From Pseudomonas lini (GTDB lineage: Bacteria; Pseudomonadota; Gammaproteobacteria; Pseudomonadales; Pseudomonadaceae), in contig NZ_JYLB01000005.1 of the NCBI RefSeq assembly GCF_001042905.1, positions 186,001 to 250,000 of the forward strand: DNA of 64,000 bases, in the 5' to 3' direction. Positions 23,664-31,761 of this stretch are shown one piece after another (within the stretch, counting starts at the first letter, position 1; each line of letters begins with the position of its first letter). Both the position numbers and the translations under genes were made by a program. A model generated the notes under the pieces. That model was not told where the DNA came from. It saw nothing but the letters and a program-made list of their open reading frames with translations, and made no database searches.

Positions 23664-25100
23664 TTAACCCTCATCCCCCTCATCATCATCCCCGCCATCA
23701 ACCTTCATCCCCAATTCCTTTATCTTGCGCGTCAGGGTATTACGTCCCCAACCCAGCAAAACGGCCGCGTCGCGGCGGCGGCCGGCGGTGTGTTTGAGGG
23801 CGGTCTCGATCATGATTCGCTCGAAGGTCGGCACGGCACTGTCCAGAAGACTCGACTGACCGCGAGCCAGCGCCTGATCAGCCCACTGACGCAACGCTTG
23901 CTCCCAGTTGGTCACCGGCGCCGAGTCCTGCGGCAAGCTCAGCAGCTCTGGCGGCAGATCGCTGATGTGCACTTCGCGACCCGAAGCCATCACAGTGATC
24001 CAGCGGCAGGTATTCTCCAGCTGACGCACGTTGCCTGGCCACGGCAGGTTCTTCAGGTATTCCTCGGTTTCGCTTTTCAGCAGCTTCGGTTCCACCGCCA
24101 GTTCTTGCGCGGCGCGGCTGAGGAAGTGCTTGGCCAGGGTCGGGATGTCTTCGCGACGGTCCGACAGCCGTGGAATGTGGATGCGGATCACGTTGAGGCG
24201 GTGGAACAAGTCCTCACGGAATTTTCCGGCATGCACCAGGGTTTCCAGATTCTGGTGAGTCGCGGCGATGATTCGCACATCGACCTTCACCGGCACATGA
24301 CCGCCGACACGGTAGAACTCACCATCCGCCAATACCCGCAGCAAGCGAGTCTGGGTATCCGCCGGCATGTCGCCGATTTCATCGAGGAACAGCGTGCCGC
24401 CATCAGCCTGCTCGAAACGTCCGCGACGCAGGTTGGCCGCGCCAGTGAAGGCACCTTTTTCATGGCCGAACAGTTCGGACTCCATCAGATCCTTGGGGAT
24501 CGCCGCCATGTTCAACGCAATGAACGGCGAGGCCGCCCGTGGGCTGTGACGGTGCAGGGCGTGGGCCACCAGTTCTTTACCGGTACCCGATTCGCCATTG
24601 ATCAACACGGTGATGTTGGAGTGGCTCAAGCGCCCGATGGCGCGAAACACTTCCTGCATCGCCGGCGCTTCACCGATGATTTCCGGGGTGCGGGTCAGGG
24701 CGACCGGGACTTCCAGGCCTTGCTGTTCCTGAGCGTGCTGGTTGGCGCGCTTGACCAGTGAAACCGCTTCGTCGACATCGAACGGCTTGGGCAGGTATTC
24801 GAAAGCACCGCCCTGATAGGACGCGACAGCGCTGTCCAGGTCGGAGTGCGCGGTCATGATGATCACCGGCAACCGCGGGTGTTGTTCGCGAATCCGTGCC
24901 AGAAGGTCCAGACCGCTGGCACCCGGCATGCGGATGTCGGAGATGATCACGTCCGGCTGCTGGCGCGCCAGGCGGCTCATCACGCCATCGGCGCTGTCGA
25001 AGCTTTGCGTGGTCATGCCTTCCTGCTGCAAGGCTTTTTCCAGGACCCAACGGATAGAACGGTCGTCATCGACGATCCACACGGTTTCACTACGGCTCAT
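23664..25100 (-). CDS. ntrC: Nitrogen regulation response regulator NtrC
   Basis: A 478-aa sigma-54 activator. The receiver domain has the acidic pair DDD near residue 11 and phospho-acceptor Asp55 in IISDIRMPG. The AAA+ domain has Walker A GESGTGKE and the sigma-54 contact loop GAFTGA. The C-terminal Fis-type helix-turn-helix reads RRRDAAVLLGWGRNTLTRKIKELGM. It controls glnA, and probably nrsZ, under nitrogen limitation. Its ATG overlaps the ntrB stop by 4 bp. Confidence 0.97.
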   Translation of the reverse strand: MSRSETVWIVDDDRSIRWVLEKALQQEGMTTQSFDSADGVMSRLARQQPDVIISDIRMPGASGLDLLARIREQHPRLPVIIMTAHSDLDSAVASYQGGAFEYLPKPFDVDEAVSLVKRANQHAQEQQGLEVPVALTRTPEIIGEAPAMQEVFRAIGRLSHSNITVLINGESGTGKELVAHALHRHSPRAASPFIALNMAAIPKDLMESELFGHEKGAFTGAANLRRGRFEQADGGTLFLDEIGDMPADTQTRLLRVLADGEFYRVGGHVPVKVDVRIIAATHQNLETLVHAGKFREDLFHRLNVIRIHIPRLSDRREDIPTLAKHFLSRAAQELAVEPKLLKSETEEYLKNLPWPGNVRQLENTCRWITVMASGREVHISDLPPELLSLPQDSAPVTNWEQALRQWADQALARGQSSLLDSAVPTFERIMIETALKHTAGRRRDAAVLLGWGRNTLTRKIKELGMKVDGGDDDEGDEG

Positions 25101-26182
25101 GTCGATGTGGCTCCTTGTTCCAGTGGCAGAAAGATCGAGAACGTGGTGTGGCCTGGATGGCTATCACATTCGATCAGGCCCTGGTGCTGGCTGATGATGT
25201 TCTGGGTAATGGCCAAACCGAGCCCGGTACCGTCCGGGCGGCCGCTGACCATGGGGAAGAAGATGGTTTCCTGTAGCTCGGCGGGGATCCCCGGGCCGTT
25301 GTCGATGATTTCGATCTTGGTCACCAGGCGATGGCGCACGTGGCCGATGGTGAACTGGCGCATGGCGCGGGTACGCAAGCTGATGCGGCCAAGGCGCAGC
25401 TCGTTCTGGCTGCTGATGGCCTGCATCGCGTTGCGCACGATGTTCAGGACGGCCTGAATCATCTGTTCGCGATCAATCAACACATCCGGAATGCTTGGGT
25501 CGTAGTCGCGCACCAAAGTGATGCAGCCTTGACTTTCGGCCTCCACCAACTGACCCACGCGCTCCAGCACTTCGTGGACGTTGCACATGGCCAATGACGG
25601 CAATTTGTTGGAGCCGAGCATGCGATCCACCAGATTACGCAGGCGATCGGCTTCTTCAATGATGACGTTGGTGTAATCGCGCAGGCTTTCTTCCGGCAAT
25701 TCACGGGCGAGCAACTGCGCCGCGCCGCGAATCCCGCCGAGAGGGTTTTTGATCTCATGGGCGAGGCCGCGTACCAGCATCTTGCTGGTCTCCTGCTTCG
25801 ACAGCTGCGCCTCTTCCTTGGTGATCCGCAACAAGCGGTCACGCGGGTGAACCTCCAGCAACAGCAGCGTAGCGCCATTGCTCAGGATCGGCGTTACCGC
25901 ATAGTCGACGGTCAGGGTCTGGCCGGTGAGGGCGGTGAGCATCGCTTCGCGCTTGGTGAATGGGTGCGCCTGCTCGACTGCCTGGCGCAGGGAGTTCAGC
26001 GCTTCGGTGGACTCGGTGAACAACTCGCTGATGAACTGCCCATGGCTACGCTGGCCGCTGATGGCCAGCAGCATCTCCGCCGCCGGGTTCATGTACTCAA
26101 GGCGCAGTTCGGCGTCGAGCAGAATGGTGGCGGTGGTCAGGTTGTCGAGTAGCAAGCGGTGTAGTGCGTCGCTAATGGTCAT
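25097..26182 (-). CDS. ntrB: Nitrogen regulation sensor kinase NtrB
   Basis: A 361-aa cytoplasmic histidine kinase. A PAS domain occupies residues ~8-115, the H-box is RGLAHEIKNPLGG with His142, the N-box is IVRNAMQAI, and the G-boxes are DNGPGIP and GTGLGLAI. It phosphorylates or dephosphorylates NtrC under PII control. The frame is open to 26347, but the ATG at 26182 has AAGAGGTCCTG before it and starts the PAS domain. An NtrC-type site lies ~200 bp upstream. Confidence 0.97.
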   Translation of the reverse strand: MTISDALHRLLLDNLTTATILLDAELRLEYMNPAAEMLLAISGQRSHGQFISELFTESTEALNSLRQAVEQAHPFTKREAMLTALTGQTLTVDYAVTPILSNGATLLLLEVHPRDRLLRITKEEAQLSKQETSKMLVRGLAHEIKNPLGGIRGAAQLLARELPEESLRDYTNVIIEEADRLRNLVDRMLGSNKLPSLAMCNVHEVLERVGQLVEAESQGCITLVRDYDPSIPDVLIDREQMIQAVLNIVRNAMQAISSQNELRLGRISLRTRAMRQFTIGHVRHRLVTKIEIIDNGPGIPAELQETIFFPMVSGRPDGTGLGLAITQNIISQHQGLIECDSHPGHTTFSIFLPLEQGATST

Positions 26183-26380
26183 CAGGACCTCTTTTGGAGC
26201 AGGGCATGCGCATGAATAACGCGCCGATACGGGGAAAATGCAAAAACCAAACCAAGGCTCCGAAAAGAAGCGTTTAGAGCCTGAAACAGGCGTTTGACGC
26301 TCATTTGCGTGGCGTTCTGCCAGCTTTCGCGGGTACTTTCGAACCAAAATGGGTTGTGATGTGAGTACTGTGCACTCTAA

Positions 26381-26397
26381 TGCACCAATATAGTGCG
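26381..26397. promoter_or_regulatory. NtrC-type site upstream of ntrB
   Basis: TGCACCAATATAGTGCG fits the NtrC dyad TGCAC-N7-GTGCA in 9 of 10 half-site bases. A further GTGCA/TGCAC pair (26370-26385) overlaps it. With no sigma-54 element visible beside it, autorepression of ntrBC, as known for enteric glnL, is the simplest reading. Confidence 0.6.
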
Positions 26398-26440
26398 CAA
26401 ACCTGAACGAAGTTAGAAGAAGGGCAGGAAGGTCGAATAT

Positions 26441-26522
26441 GTAGGAGCCAGGCTTGCCGGCGAAGGCGTCCTTAAGAACGCTTTCGCCGGCAAGTCGGAT
26501 CGCCGCACCGCTGGCTCCTACA
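26441..26522. repeat. REP-like palindrome, family D (GTAGGAGCCAGGCTTGCCGG)
   Basis: The arms GTAGGAGCCAG...CTGGCTCCTAC enclose a second stem, CTTGCCGGCGAA paired with TTCGCCGGCAAG. It is related to, but distinct from, families A and B and lies just after the DUF4124 gene end. Confidence 0.8.
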
Positions 26523-26528
26523 CAGGCA

Positions 26529-27134
26529 TCAGCGCCAGAAGAAGCTTTTTTCTTCTTCGGGTTTGTCTTTGAGGGGGCATTCCGGCCGTTGGCCGTAGTC
26601 GGTAAGGATGCAGGGTTTGACCTGACGTTTCTGCGCGAGGGAAATGCGCTGCATGTGGAACGGTTGATTGGCCGTGCGTTCGACGGTACGGCCCTGTTCG
26701 TCGAGGATTTCCACCGACAGGTGATGGCTGCCGCGGTCGATGTTGCTCAGGGCGAACACTGGGCTCGGGCCGGGCTCGGCGGTGGGTTGGCCATCCAGCA
26801 GCAAACGGTAGCGATGGCCCTGTTGCAGGCCGGGTTCGCTGGTAACGCTGACGATCAATTCACCGGCTGTGCTACGGATCGTGGCATCCGGGTCCGGCAC
26901 CAGCACACGAAGCATGTCGTAATGAAACAGTGGTTTGGCTTTCGTGGCCGTCACTGGCGCGGCGCCGCTCGGGTTGGCCGACATTCGATTGCTGGTCGCC
27001 AGTGGTACACGCTTGGCATTACGGGTGCCCGGCTGATCGGTGAAAACCCGATTGCCTTGGGCGTCTATGTAGGTAAAAACCTCGGCCATGGCCGGCAGGC
27101 TGATCAGGCAGGCGACCAATAGCCAGAACCTCAA
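26529..27134 (-). CDS. DUF4124 periplasmic protein (downstream copy)
   Basis: A 201-aa protein with a signal peptide (MRFWLLVACLISLPAMA) and an N-terminal DUF4124 motif VFTYIDAQGNRVFTDQP. A beta-rich region with NIDRGSHHLSVEILDEQGR resembles an immunoglobulin-like fold. The Cys/Glu-rich tail ends PEEEKSFFWR. Its start overlaps the stop of the upstream DUF4124 paralogue by 4 bp. The function is unknown. Confidence 0.85.
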   Translation of the reverse strand: MRFWLLVACLISLPAMAEVFTYIDAQGNRVFTDQPGTRNAKRVPLATSNRMSANPSGAAPVTATKAKPLFHYDMLRVLVPDPDATIRSTAGELIVSVTSEPGLQQGHRYRLLLDGQPTAEPGPSPVFALSNIDRGSHHLSVEILDEQGRTVERTANQPFHMQRISLAQKRQVKPCILTDYGQRPECPLKDKPEEEKSFFWR

Positions 27135-27646
27135 GGCTTATGCACCCGTTGTACGGTGAAGGTCACAGTGGGGCTTTGCTGCACGACGTTTTGCCCGTCG
27201 ATCACCTGAACCGCGAGGCGGTGTTCGCCACGGTCGATGTTCACCAGTTGCAGGATCGGTACGTTGCTCGGCTGGCCGTAGGGTTGATCGTCCAGTAACA
27301 GCCTCAATCGATGAGGGTCTTGCAGGCGCGGTTGGATCAATACGCTGACGGTGAACGTGCCGTTGTTGGCGCGCAAGGCTTCTTCGGTGGGCAAACCGCT
27401 CAGCTCAAGCACCTGATAGGCGCTGCCGGGCTGTTCACGGCTACTGGCTTGCGCAGGTGCTACAGGTTCGCCCGATGGCTGGCGCTCGATACTGTTGAGC
27501 GGTGGCAACTCCACGGGTTGAGCCTTTACGCCATCGGGCGGTTGATTGCTGTAGGCGGTGTTGCCGTTGGCGTCGGTGTACTTGTAGATCTGCGCGGCGG
27601 CGGGCAGGGCGATCAGCACAAGCAGGCATAACAACAATGAGCGCAT
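27131..27646 (-). CDS. DUF4124 periplasmic protein (upstream copy)
   Basis: A 171-aa protein with a signal peptide (MRSLLLCLLVLIALPAAA) and DUF4124 motif IYKYTDANGNTAYSNQPP. The beta region with NIDRGEHRLAVQVIDGQN aligns with its neighbour, so the pair is a tandem duplication. The TTG at 27673 was rejected because ATG at 27646 begins the signal peptide. The function is unknown; the location beside glnA-ntrBC is conserved in Pseudomonas. Confidence 0.85.
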   Translation of the reverse strand: MRSLLLCLLVLIALPAAAQIYKYTDANGNTAYSNQPPDGVKAQPVELPPLNSIERQPSGEPVAPAQASSREQPGSAYQVLELSGLPTEEALRANNGTFTVSVLIQPRLQDPHRLRLLLDDQPYGQPSNVPILQLVNIDRGEHRLAVQVIDGQNVVQQSPTVTFTVQRVHKP

Positions 27647-27747
27647 TGCAGGCTTCCATTGGCCGTTGGGCAAGTGTCCGGCCCTGTTCCGTTCATGACG
27701 ACTAAGCGCTGAGCATAGAGCACTTCAGCGCACGTCGGCAGTCAGGC

Positions 27748-28296
27748 TCAGCGGCTGGCGCTGCACAACTCAGCGGTGGCGCGTACTTGGGCGAGTTCGC
27801 GCAATGGCGCGTGGGCGCCGGTTTTATTGGCCTTGGCCAGCCAGGCCGGGCACTGCGGGTCGTTGCGATAAGGGCTGAAATCGGCCAGTTGTTGCAGCAG
27901 GCGTTTTTGTAACTGATCAAGTTGCGGGCGGATCTGCCCGACGAGATCGGGGCGAGGGTCGTTGGGCGCCTTGCCTTGCGCGTGCCAGTCAGACAGGTGC
28001 GCGTATTGCACCAGTTTGTTGGCCTCGATCTGCGCCGAGAAGAACTGTTCGACGGCTTCGTTGCTCAATTTATAGGCAGGTGCCAGGGCGACAGCGCCGG
28101 CAATGACTTCGCGCTCGCGCTGCCGGTCTTCGACCGGTTTGCCGCTGTCCCATTTGCTCAGCGCGACCTGATCGGCAATTGCCAGGCGTTCGTCGATGGT
28201 GCCAAGCAGCGGGGCGAGGGCGGCAGGTGCCGGGCTGGCAAAAGCGCTGTTGGCCAGCAGGGCGGTGAGCAGGGCAAGGCATGGGCGTAGGTGCAT
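27748..28296 (-). CDS. Periplasmic chorismate mutase (AroQ-gamma type)
   Basis: A 182-aa protein with a signal peptide (LRPCLALLTALLANSAFA). The AroQ helical fold is shown by LLGTIDERLAIADQVALSKW with Arg and Lys in active-site spacing, DRQREREVI, and the long helix VEQFFSAQIEANKLVQYAH. A C-terminal Cys pair may form a disulphide. It converts chorismate to prephenate; the secreted form is known in P. aeruginosa, but its physiological role is unsettled. The ATG at 28296 has GCCGAGATGCCCC upstream. Confidence 0.87.
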   Translation of the reverse strand: MHLRPCLALLTALLANSAFASPAPAALAPLLGTIDERLAIADQVALSKWDSGKPVEDRQREREVIAGAVALAPAYKLSNEAVEQFFSAQIEANKLVQYAHLSDWHAQGKAPNDPRPDLVGQIRPQLDQLQKRLLQQLADFSPYRNDPQCPAWLAKANKTGAHAPLRELAQVRATAELCSASR

Positions 28297-28369
28297 GGGG
28301 CATCTCGGCTTTATCGGATGAAGGCCATGATGCACGCAACCGGGCATCCGATGACAGACGGTCGCCCAT

Positions 28370-28402
28370 AAAAAAGGCCTCCCGAAGGAGGCCTCTCTTT
28401 TG
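28370..28402 (-). terminator. Terminator of glnA
   Basis: AGGCCTCC-CGAA-GGAGGCCT has an A6 run to the left, a U-tract for the leftward glnA transcript, and TCTTTT on the right. It lies 30 bp after the glnA stop. Confidence 0.92.
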
Positions 28403-28430
28403 TCACGCCGCGTAGCGCGGCGCTACCGGA

Positions 28431-29837
28431 TCAGCAGCTGTAGTACAGCTCATATTCCAGTGGGTGTACGAAGGTACGAACCTTGATTTCTTCTTCGCTT
28501 TTCAGGGCGATGTAAGCGTCGATGAAGTCGTCGCTGAAAACGCCGCCTTTGGTCAGGAACGCACGACCTTTGTCCAGCTCTTCCAGGGCTTCTTTCAGGC
28601 TGCCGCAAACTTGTGGGATCTCTTTCGCCTCTTCAGGCGGCAGGTCGTACAGGTTTTTGTCAGCTGCGTCGCCAGGGTGGATTTTGTTCTGGATGCCGTC
28701 CAGGCCAGCCATCAACAGTGCAGCGAAGCCCAGGTACGGGTTAGCTGCTGGATCCGGGAAGCGAGCTTCGATACGGCGAGCGCGAGGGCTGGACACGTAA
28801 GGAATACGGATCGAAGCCGAACGGTTGCGAGCCGAGTAAGCCAGCATCACTGGCGCTTCGAAACCTGGGACCAGACGCTTGTAGGAGTTGGTCGACGGGT
28901 TGGTGAAGCCGTTCAGAGCCTTACCGTGCTTGATGATGCCGCCGATGAAGTACAGAGCGGTGTCGGACAGGCCGGCATAGCCTTCGCCAGCGAAGGTGTT
29001 CTTGCCATCTTTGGCGATGGACAGGTGAACGTGCATGCCCGAACCGTTGTCGCCGTACAGAGGCTTAGGCATGAAGGTCGCGGTGCGGCCGTATGCGTCA
29101 GCAACGTTGTGTACGCAGTACTTCAGGGTTTGAACTTCGTCAGCCTTGGCAACCAGGGTGTTGAACTTCACGCCGATTTCGTTCTGACCGGCAGTCGCCA
29201 CTTCGTGGTGGTGAACTTCGATGACCAGGCCCATTTCTTCCATGGCGTTGCACATGGAGGTACGGATTTCGTGGTCGTGGTCGAACGGCGGAACAGGGAA
29301 GTAGCCGCCTTTGACGCCCGGACGGTGGCCTTTGTTGCCGCCTTCCACGTCCTGGTCGGACATCCACGAACCTTGTTCGGAGAAGATTTTGAACATCGAA
29401 CCGGAGATGTCGGACTTGAACTTCACTTCGTCGAAGATGAAGAACTCAGGCTCTGGACCCACGAATACGGTGTCGCCGATACCGGTCGACTTCAGGTATT
29501 CCTCGGCACGCTTGGCGATCGCACGTGGGTCACGGTCGTAGCCTTGCATGGTCGAAGGCTCGATCACGTCGCAAACCAGGATCAGGGTCGGCTCTTCGGT
29601 GAACGGGTCGAGAACGGCAGTGCTGTCGTCCGGCATCAGGATCATGTCGGAAGCTTCGATGCCTTTCCAGCCAGCGATGGAGGAACCGTCGAACATTTTG
29701 CCTTCTTCGAAGAAAGCTTCATCCAGCCCATCGCGAGCCGGCATGGTCACGTGGTGCTGAGTGCCTTTGGTGTCCGTGAAGCGCAGATCAATCCACTTGA
29801 CGTCATGATCTTTGATGAGTTGAACCGACTTCGACAT
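28431..29837 (-). CDS. glnA: Glutamine synthetase type I
   Basis: A 468-aa GSI-beta enzyme making glutamine from glutamate and ammonia. It shows DGSSIAGW, the ATP/metal motifs PEPEFFIFDEV and GNGMHVH-type NGSGMHVHLS, and the adenylylation Tyr in NLYDLPPEE (residue ~398), so it is probably controlled by GlnE. The start has GGAGGACACT upstream. The leader of ~88 nt follows a sigma-54 promoter, and ntrBC lies 2.3 kb downstream. Confidence 0.98.
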   Translation of the reverse strand: MSKSVQLIKDHDVKWIDLRFTDTKGTQHHVTMPARDGLDEAFFEEGKMFDGSSIAGWKGIEASDMILMPDDSTAVLDPFTEEPTLILVCDVIEPSTMQGYDRDPRAIAKRAEEYLKSTGIGDTVFVGPEPEFFIFDEVKFKSDISGSMFKIFSEQGSWMSDQDVEGGNKGHRPGVKGGYFPVPPFDHDHEIRTSMCNAMEEMGLVIEVHHHEVATAGQNEIGVKFNTLVAKADEVQTLKYCVHNVADAYGRTATFMPKPLYGDNGSGMHVHLSIAKDGKNTFAGEGYAGLSDTALYFIGGIIKHGKALNGFTNPSTNSYKRLVPGFEAPVMLAYSARNRSASIRIPYVSSPRARRIEARFPDPAANPYLGFAALLMAGLDGIQNKIHPGDAADKNLYDLPPEEAKEIPQVCGSLKEALEELDKGRAFLTKGGVFSDDFIDAYIALKSEEEIKVRTFVHPLEYELYYSC

Positions 29838-29935
29838 AGTGTCCTCCGGGTGGCTTCGGGCTTAGTAGTGGATGCCCTTAGAATGTGGGTGATGCCGGCG
29901 CGAATACTCTGCCAAGGCAACCTGCCTCACAAGGG

Positions 29936-29951
29936 AGCAAATTGCATGCCA
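29936..29951 (-). promoter_or_regulatory. Sigma-54 promoter of glnA
   Basis: On the minus strand TGGCATGCAATTTGCT has GG-N10-GC spacing and a near-perfect consensus. The expected start is near 29925. NtrC-like half sites GGTGCA (29995-30000), GGTGCG (30066-30071) and TGCAC (30084-30088) lie 70-160 bp upstream of it. Confidence 0.88.
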
Positions 29952-30119
29952 GTGCCCCACCATGGGTTTTTTGCCCCAATATCACGCTTATAAAGGTGCA
30001 AAGCCTCGAAAAGCGCCAAACCTCGCCCTGTAATGTAGCGTTGAATTCCATAAATGACCTGTTTTGGTGCGCGCAAAACCTTCTGCACATTAACTGGTTA
30101 AACCTTGAGCAATTTCCGC

Positions 30120-30125
30120 TATAAT
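30120..30125 (+). promoter_or_regulatory. Likely -10 box of thiI
   Basis: A perfect TATAAT lies 42 bp before the thiI ATG; no good -35 box is seen. The 330 bp between glnA and thiI hold only this and the glnA control elements. Confidence 0.45.
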
Positions 30126-30167
30126 CCGCGCCCCCCTTTTTCGGCTGGCCCAGCGCGCGCTGTTTTC

Positions 30168-31622
30168 ATGAAACTAATCGTAAAAGTCTTCCCCGAGATC
30201 ACCATCAAGAGCCGCCCGGTACGGATGCGTTTCATCCGCCAGTTGGCCAAAAACATCCGTACCGTGCTCCGCGATCTGGACCCGGCTGTGGTGGTGAACG
30301 GTGTGTGGGACAATCTCGAGCTGGAAACCCGCGTCAGCGAGCCGAAAGCCCTGAAGGAGATGACCGAGCGCCTGAGCTGCATGCCGGGCATCGCGCATTT
30401 CCTGCAGGTCGATGAATACCCGTTGGGCGACTTCGACGACATCGTCGCCAAGTGCAAGCAGCATTTCGGTGACGCCCTGGCCGGGAAGATCTTTTCGGTG
30501 CGCTGCAAGCGTGCCGGCAAGCACGAATTCAGCTCCATGGACGTCGAGAAATACGTCGGCAGCCAACTGCGTCGTCAGTGCGGTGCCGCCGGAATCTCGC
30601 TCAAAGAGCCGGAAATCGAAGTTCGCATCGAAATTCGCGACAAACGGTTGTTCGTGATCCACAGCCAGCACAACAGCATCGGCGGTTATCCGCTGGGTGC
30701 CCTGGAACAGACGCTTGTACTGATGTCCGGTGGCTTCGATTCCACCGTCGCCGCCTACCAGATCATGCGCCGCGGGCTGATGAGCCATTTCTGCTTCTTC
30801 AATCTGGGCGGACGTGCCCACGAACTGGGCGTCATGGAAGTCGCGCACTTCATCTGGAAGAAGTACGGCAGCTCCCAACGCGTGTTATTTGTCAGTGTGC
30901 CGTTCGAGGAAGTACTGGGAGAAATTCTCGGGAAAGTCGATAACAGTCATATGGGCGTAGTTTTGAAGCGTATGATGTTGCGCGCTGCTTCCCGTATTGC
31001 CGATCGGCTGGAGATCGAAGCGCTGGTTACCGGCGAAGCGATTTCCCAGGTGTCGAGCCAGACGTTGCCAAACCTGTCCGTGATCGACTGCGTGACTGAC
31101 AAGCTGGTCTTGCGACCGCTGATCGCCAGTCACAAGCAGGACATCATCGACCTGGCCAACGAAATCGGTACTGCCGATTTCGCCAAGCACATGCCGGAAT
31201 ACTGCGGGGTCATCTCGGTGAACCCAAAGACCCACGCCAAGCGTCCGCGCGTGGAGCATGAAGAGAAAGAATTCGACATGGCAGTACTCGAGCGTGCGCT
31301 CGAGAACGCCAAGCTGGTGCCGATCGATCGCGTGATCGACGAATTGGGCCAGGATTTGCAGATCGAAGAAGTCAGCGAAGCACTGGCGGGCCAGATCATC
31401 ATCGACATCCGTCACCCGGATGCCGCTGAAGACGAGCCGCTGGAACTCGCTGGCATTGAGGTGCAGACGATGCCGTTTTATGCATTGAACGCTCGTTTCA
31501 AGGAACTGGACCCTACTCGCCAGTACCTGTTGTATTGCGACAAAGGCGTGATGAGTCGCCTGCATGCCCACCATTTGCTCAGTGAGGGGCATGCCAATGT
31601 GCGCGTTTATCGACCGAGCTAA
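30168..31622 (+). CDS. thiI: tRNA 4-thiouridine synthase ThiI
   Basis: A 484-aa enzyme thiolating U8 of tRNA and supplying sulphur for thiazole synthesis. An N-terminal ferredoxin-like and THUMP region (residues ~1-165) comes first, then a PP-loop SGGFDSTVAAY (residues ~185-195) that adenylates the uridine. A C-terminal rhodanese domain has the catalytic Cys in LLYCDKGVMS. The frame opens at 30105, but ATG at 30168 matches family N-termini. Confidence 0.96.
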   Translation: MKLIVKVFPEITIKSRPVRMRFIRQLAKNIRTVLRDLDPAVVVNGVWDNLELETRVSEPKALKEMTERLSCMPGIAHFLQVDEYPLGDFDDIVAKCKQHFGDALAGKIFSVRCKRAGKHEFSSMDVEKYVGSQLRRQCGAAGISLKEPEIEVRIEIRDKRLFVIHSQHNSIGGYPLGALEQTLVLMSGGFDSTVAAYQIMRRGLMSHFCFFNLGGRAHELGVMEVAHFIWKKYGSSQRVLFVSVPFEEVLGEILGKVDNSHMGVVLKRMMLRAASRIADRLEIEALVTGEAISQVSSQTLPNLSVIDCVTDKLVLRPLIASHKQDIIDLANEIGTADFAKHMPEYCGVISVNPKTHAKRPRVEHEEKEFDMAVLERALENAKLVPIDRVIDELGQDLQIEEVSEALAGQIIIDIRHPDAAEDEPLELAGIEVQTMPFYALNARFKELDPTRQYLLYCDKGVMSRLHAHHLLSEGHANVRVYRPS

Positions 31623-31761
31623 GTGCCCGGGGCTGTTTGCCTGTGGCCTGCGTCACCGGCCCCCCGACGCCGCCGTCAAGCTGTAACGGCTTTGCCGGAC
31701 TCTACTGTAAATCGCTGCCAAGACTTGTCAGCACACCGAATCCTCTGATCGAGATACACAA

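Noticed and set aside
28464..29993. A 509-residue rightward frame over glnA
   Set aside because: Antisense shadow of glnA; no ribosome-binding site or domain, and it crosses the glnA promoter.
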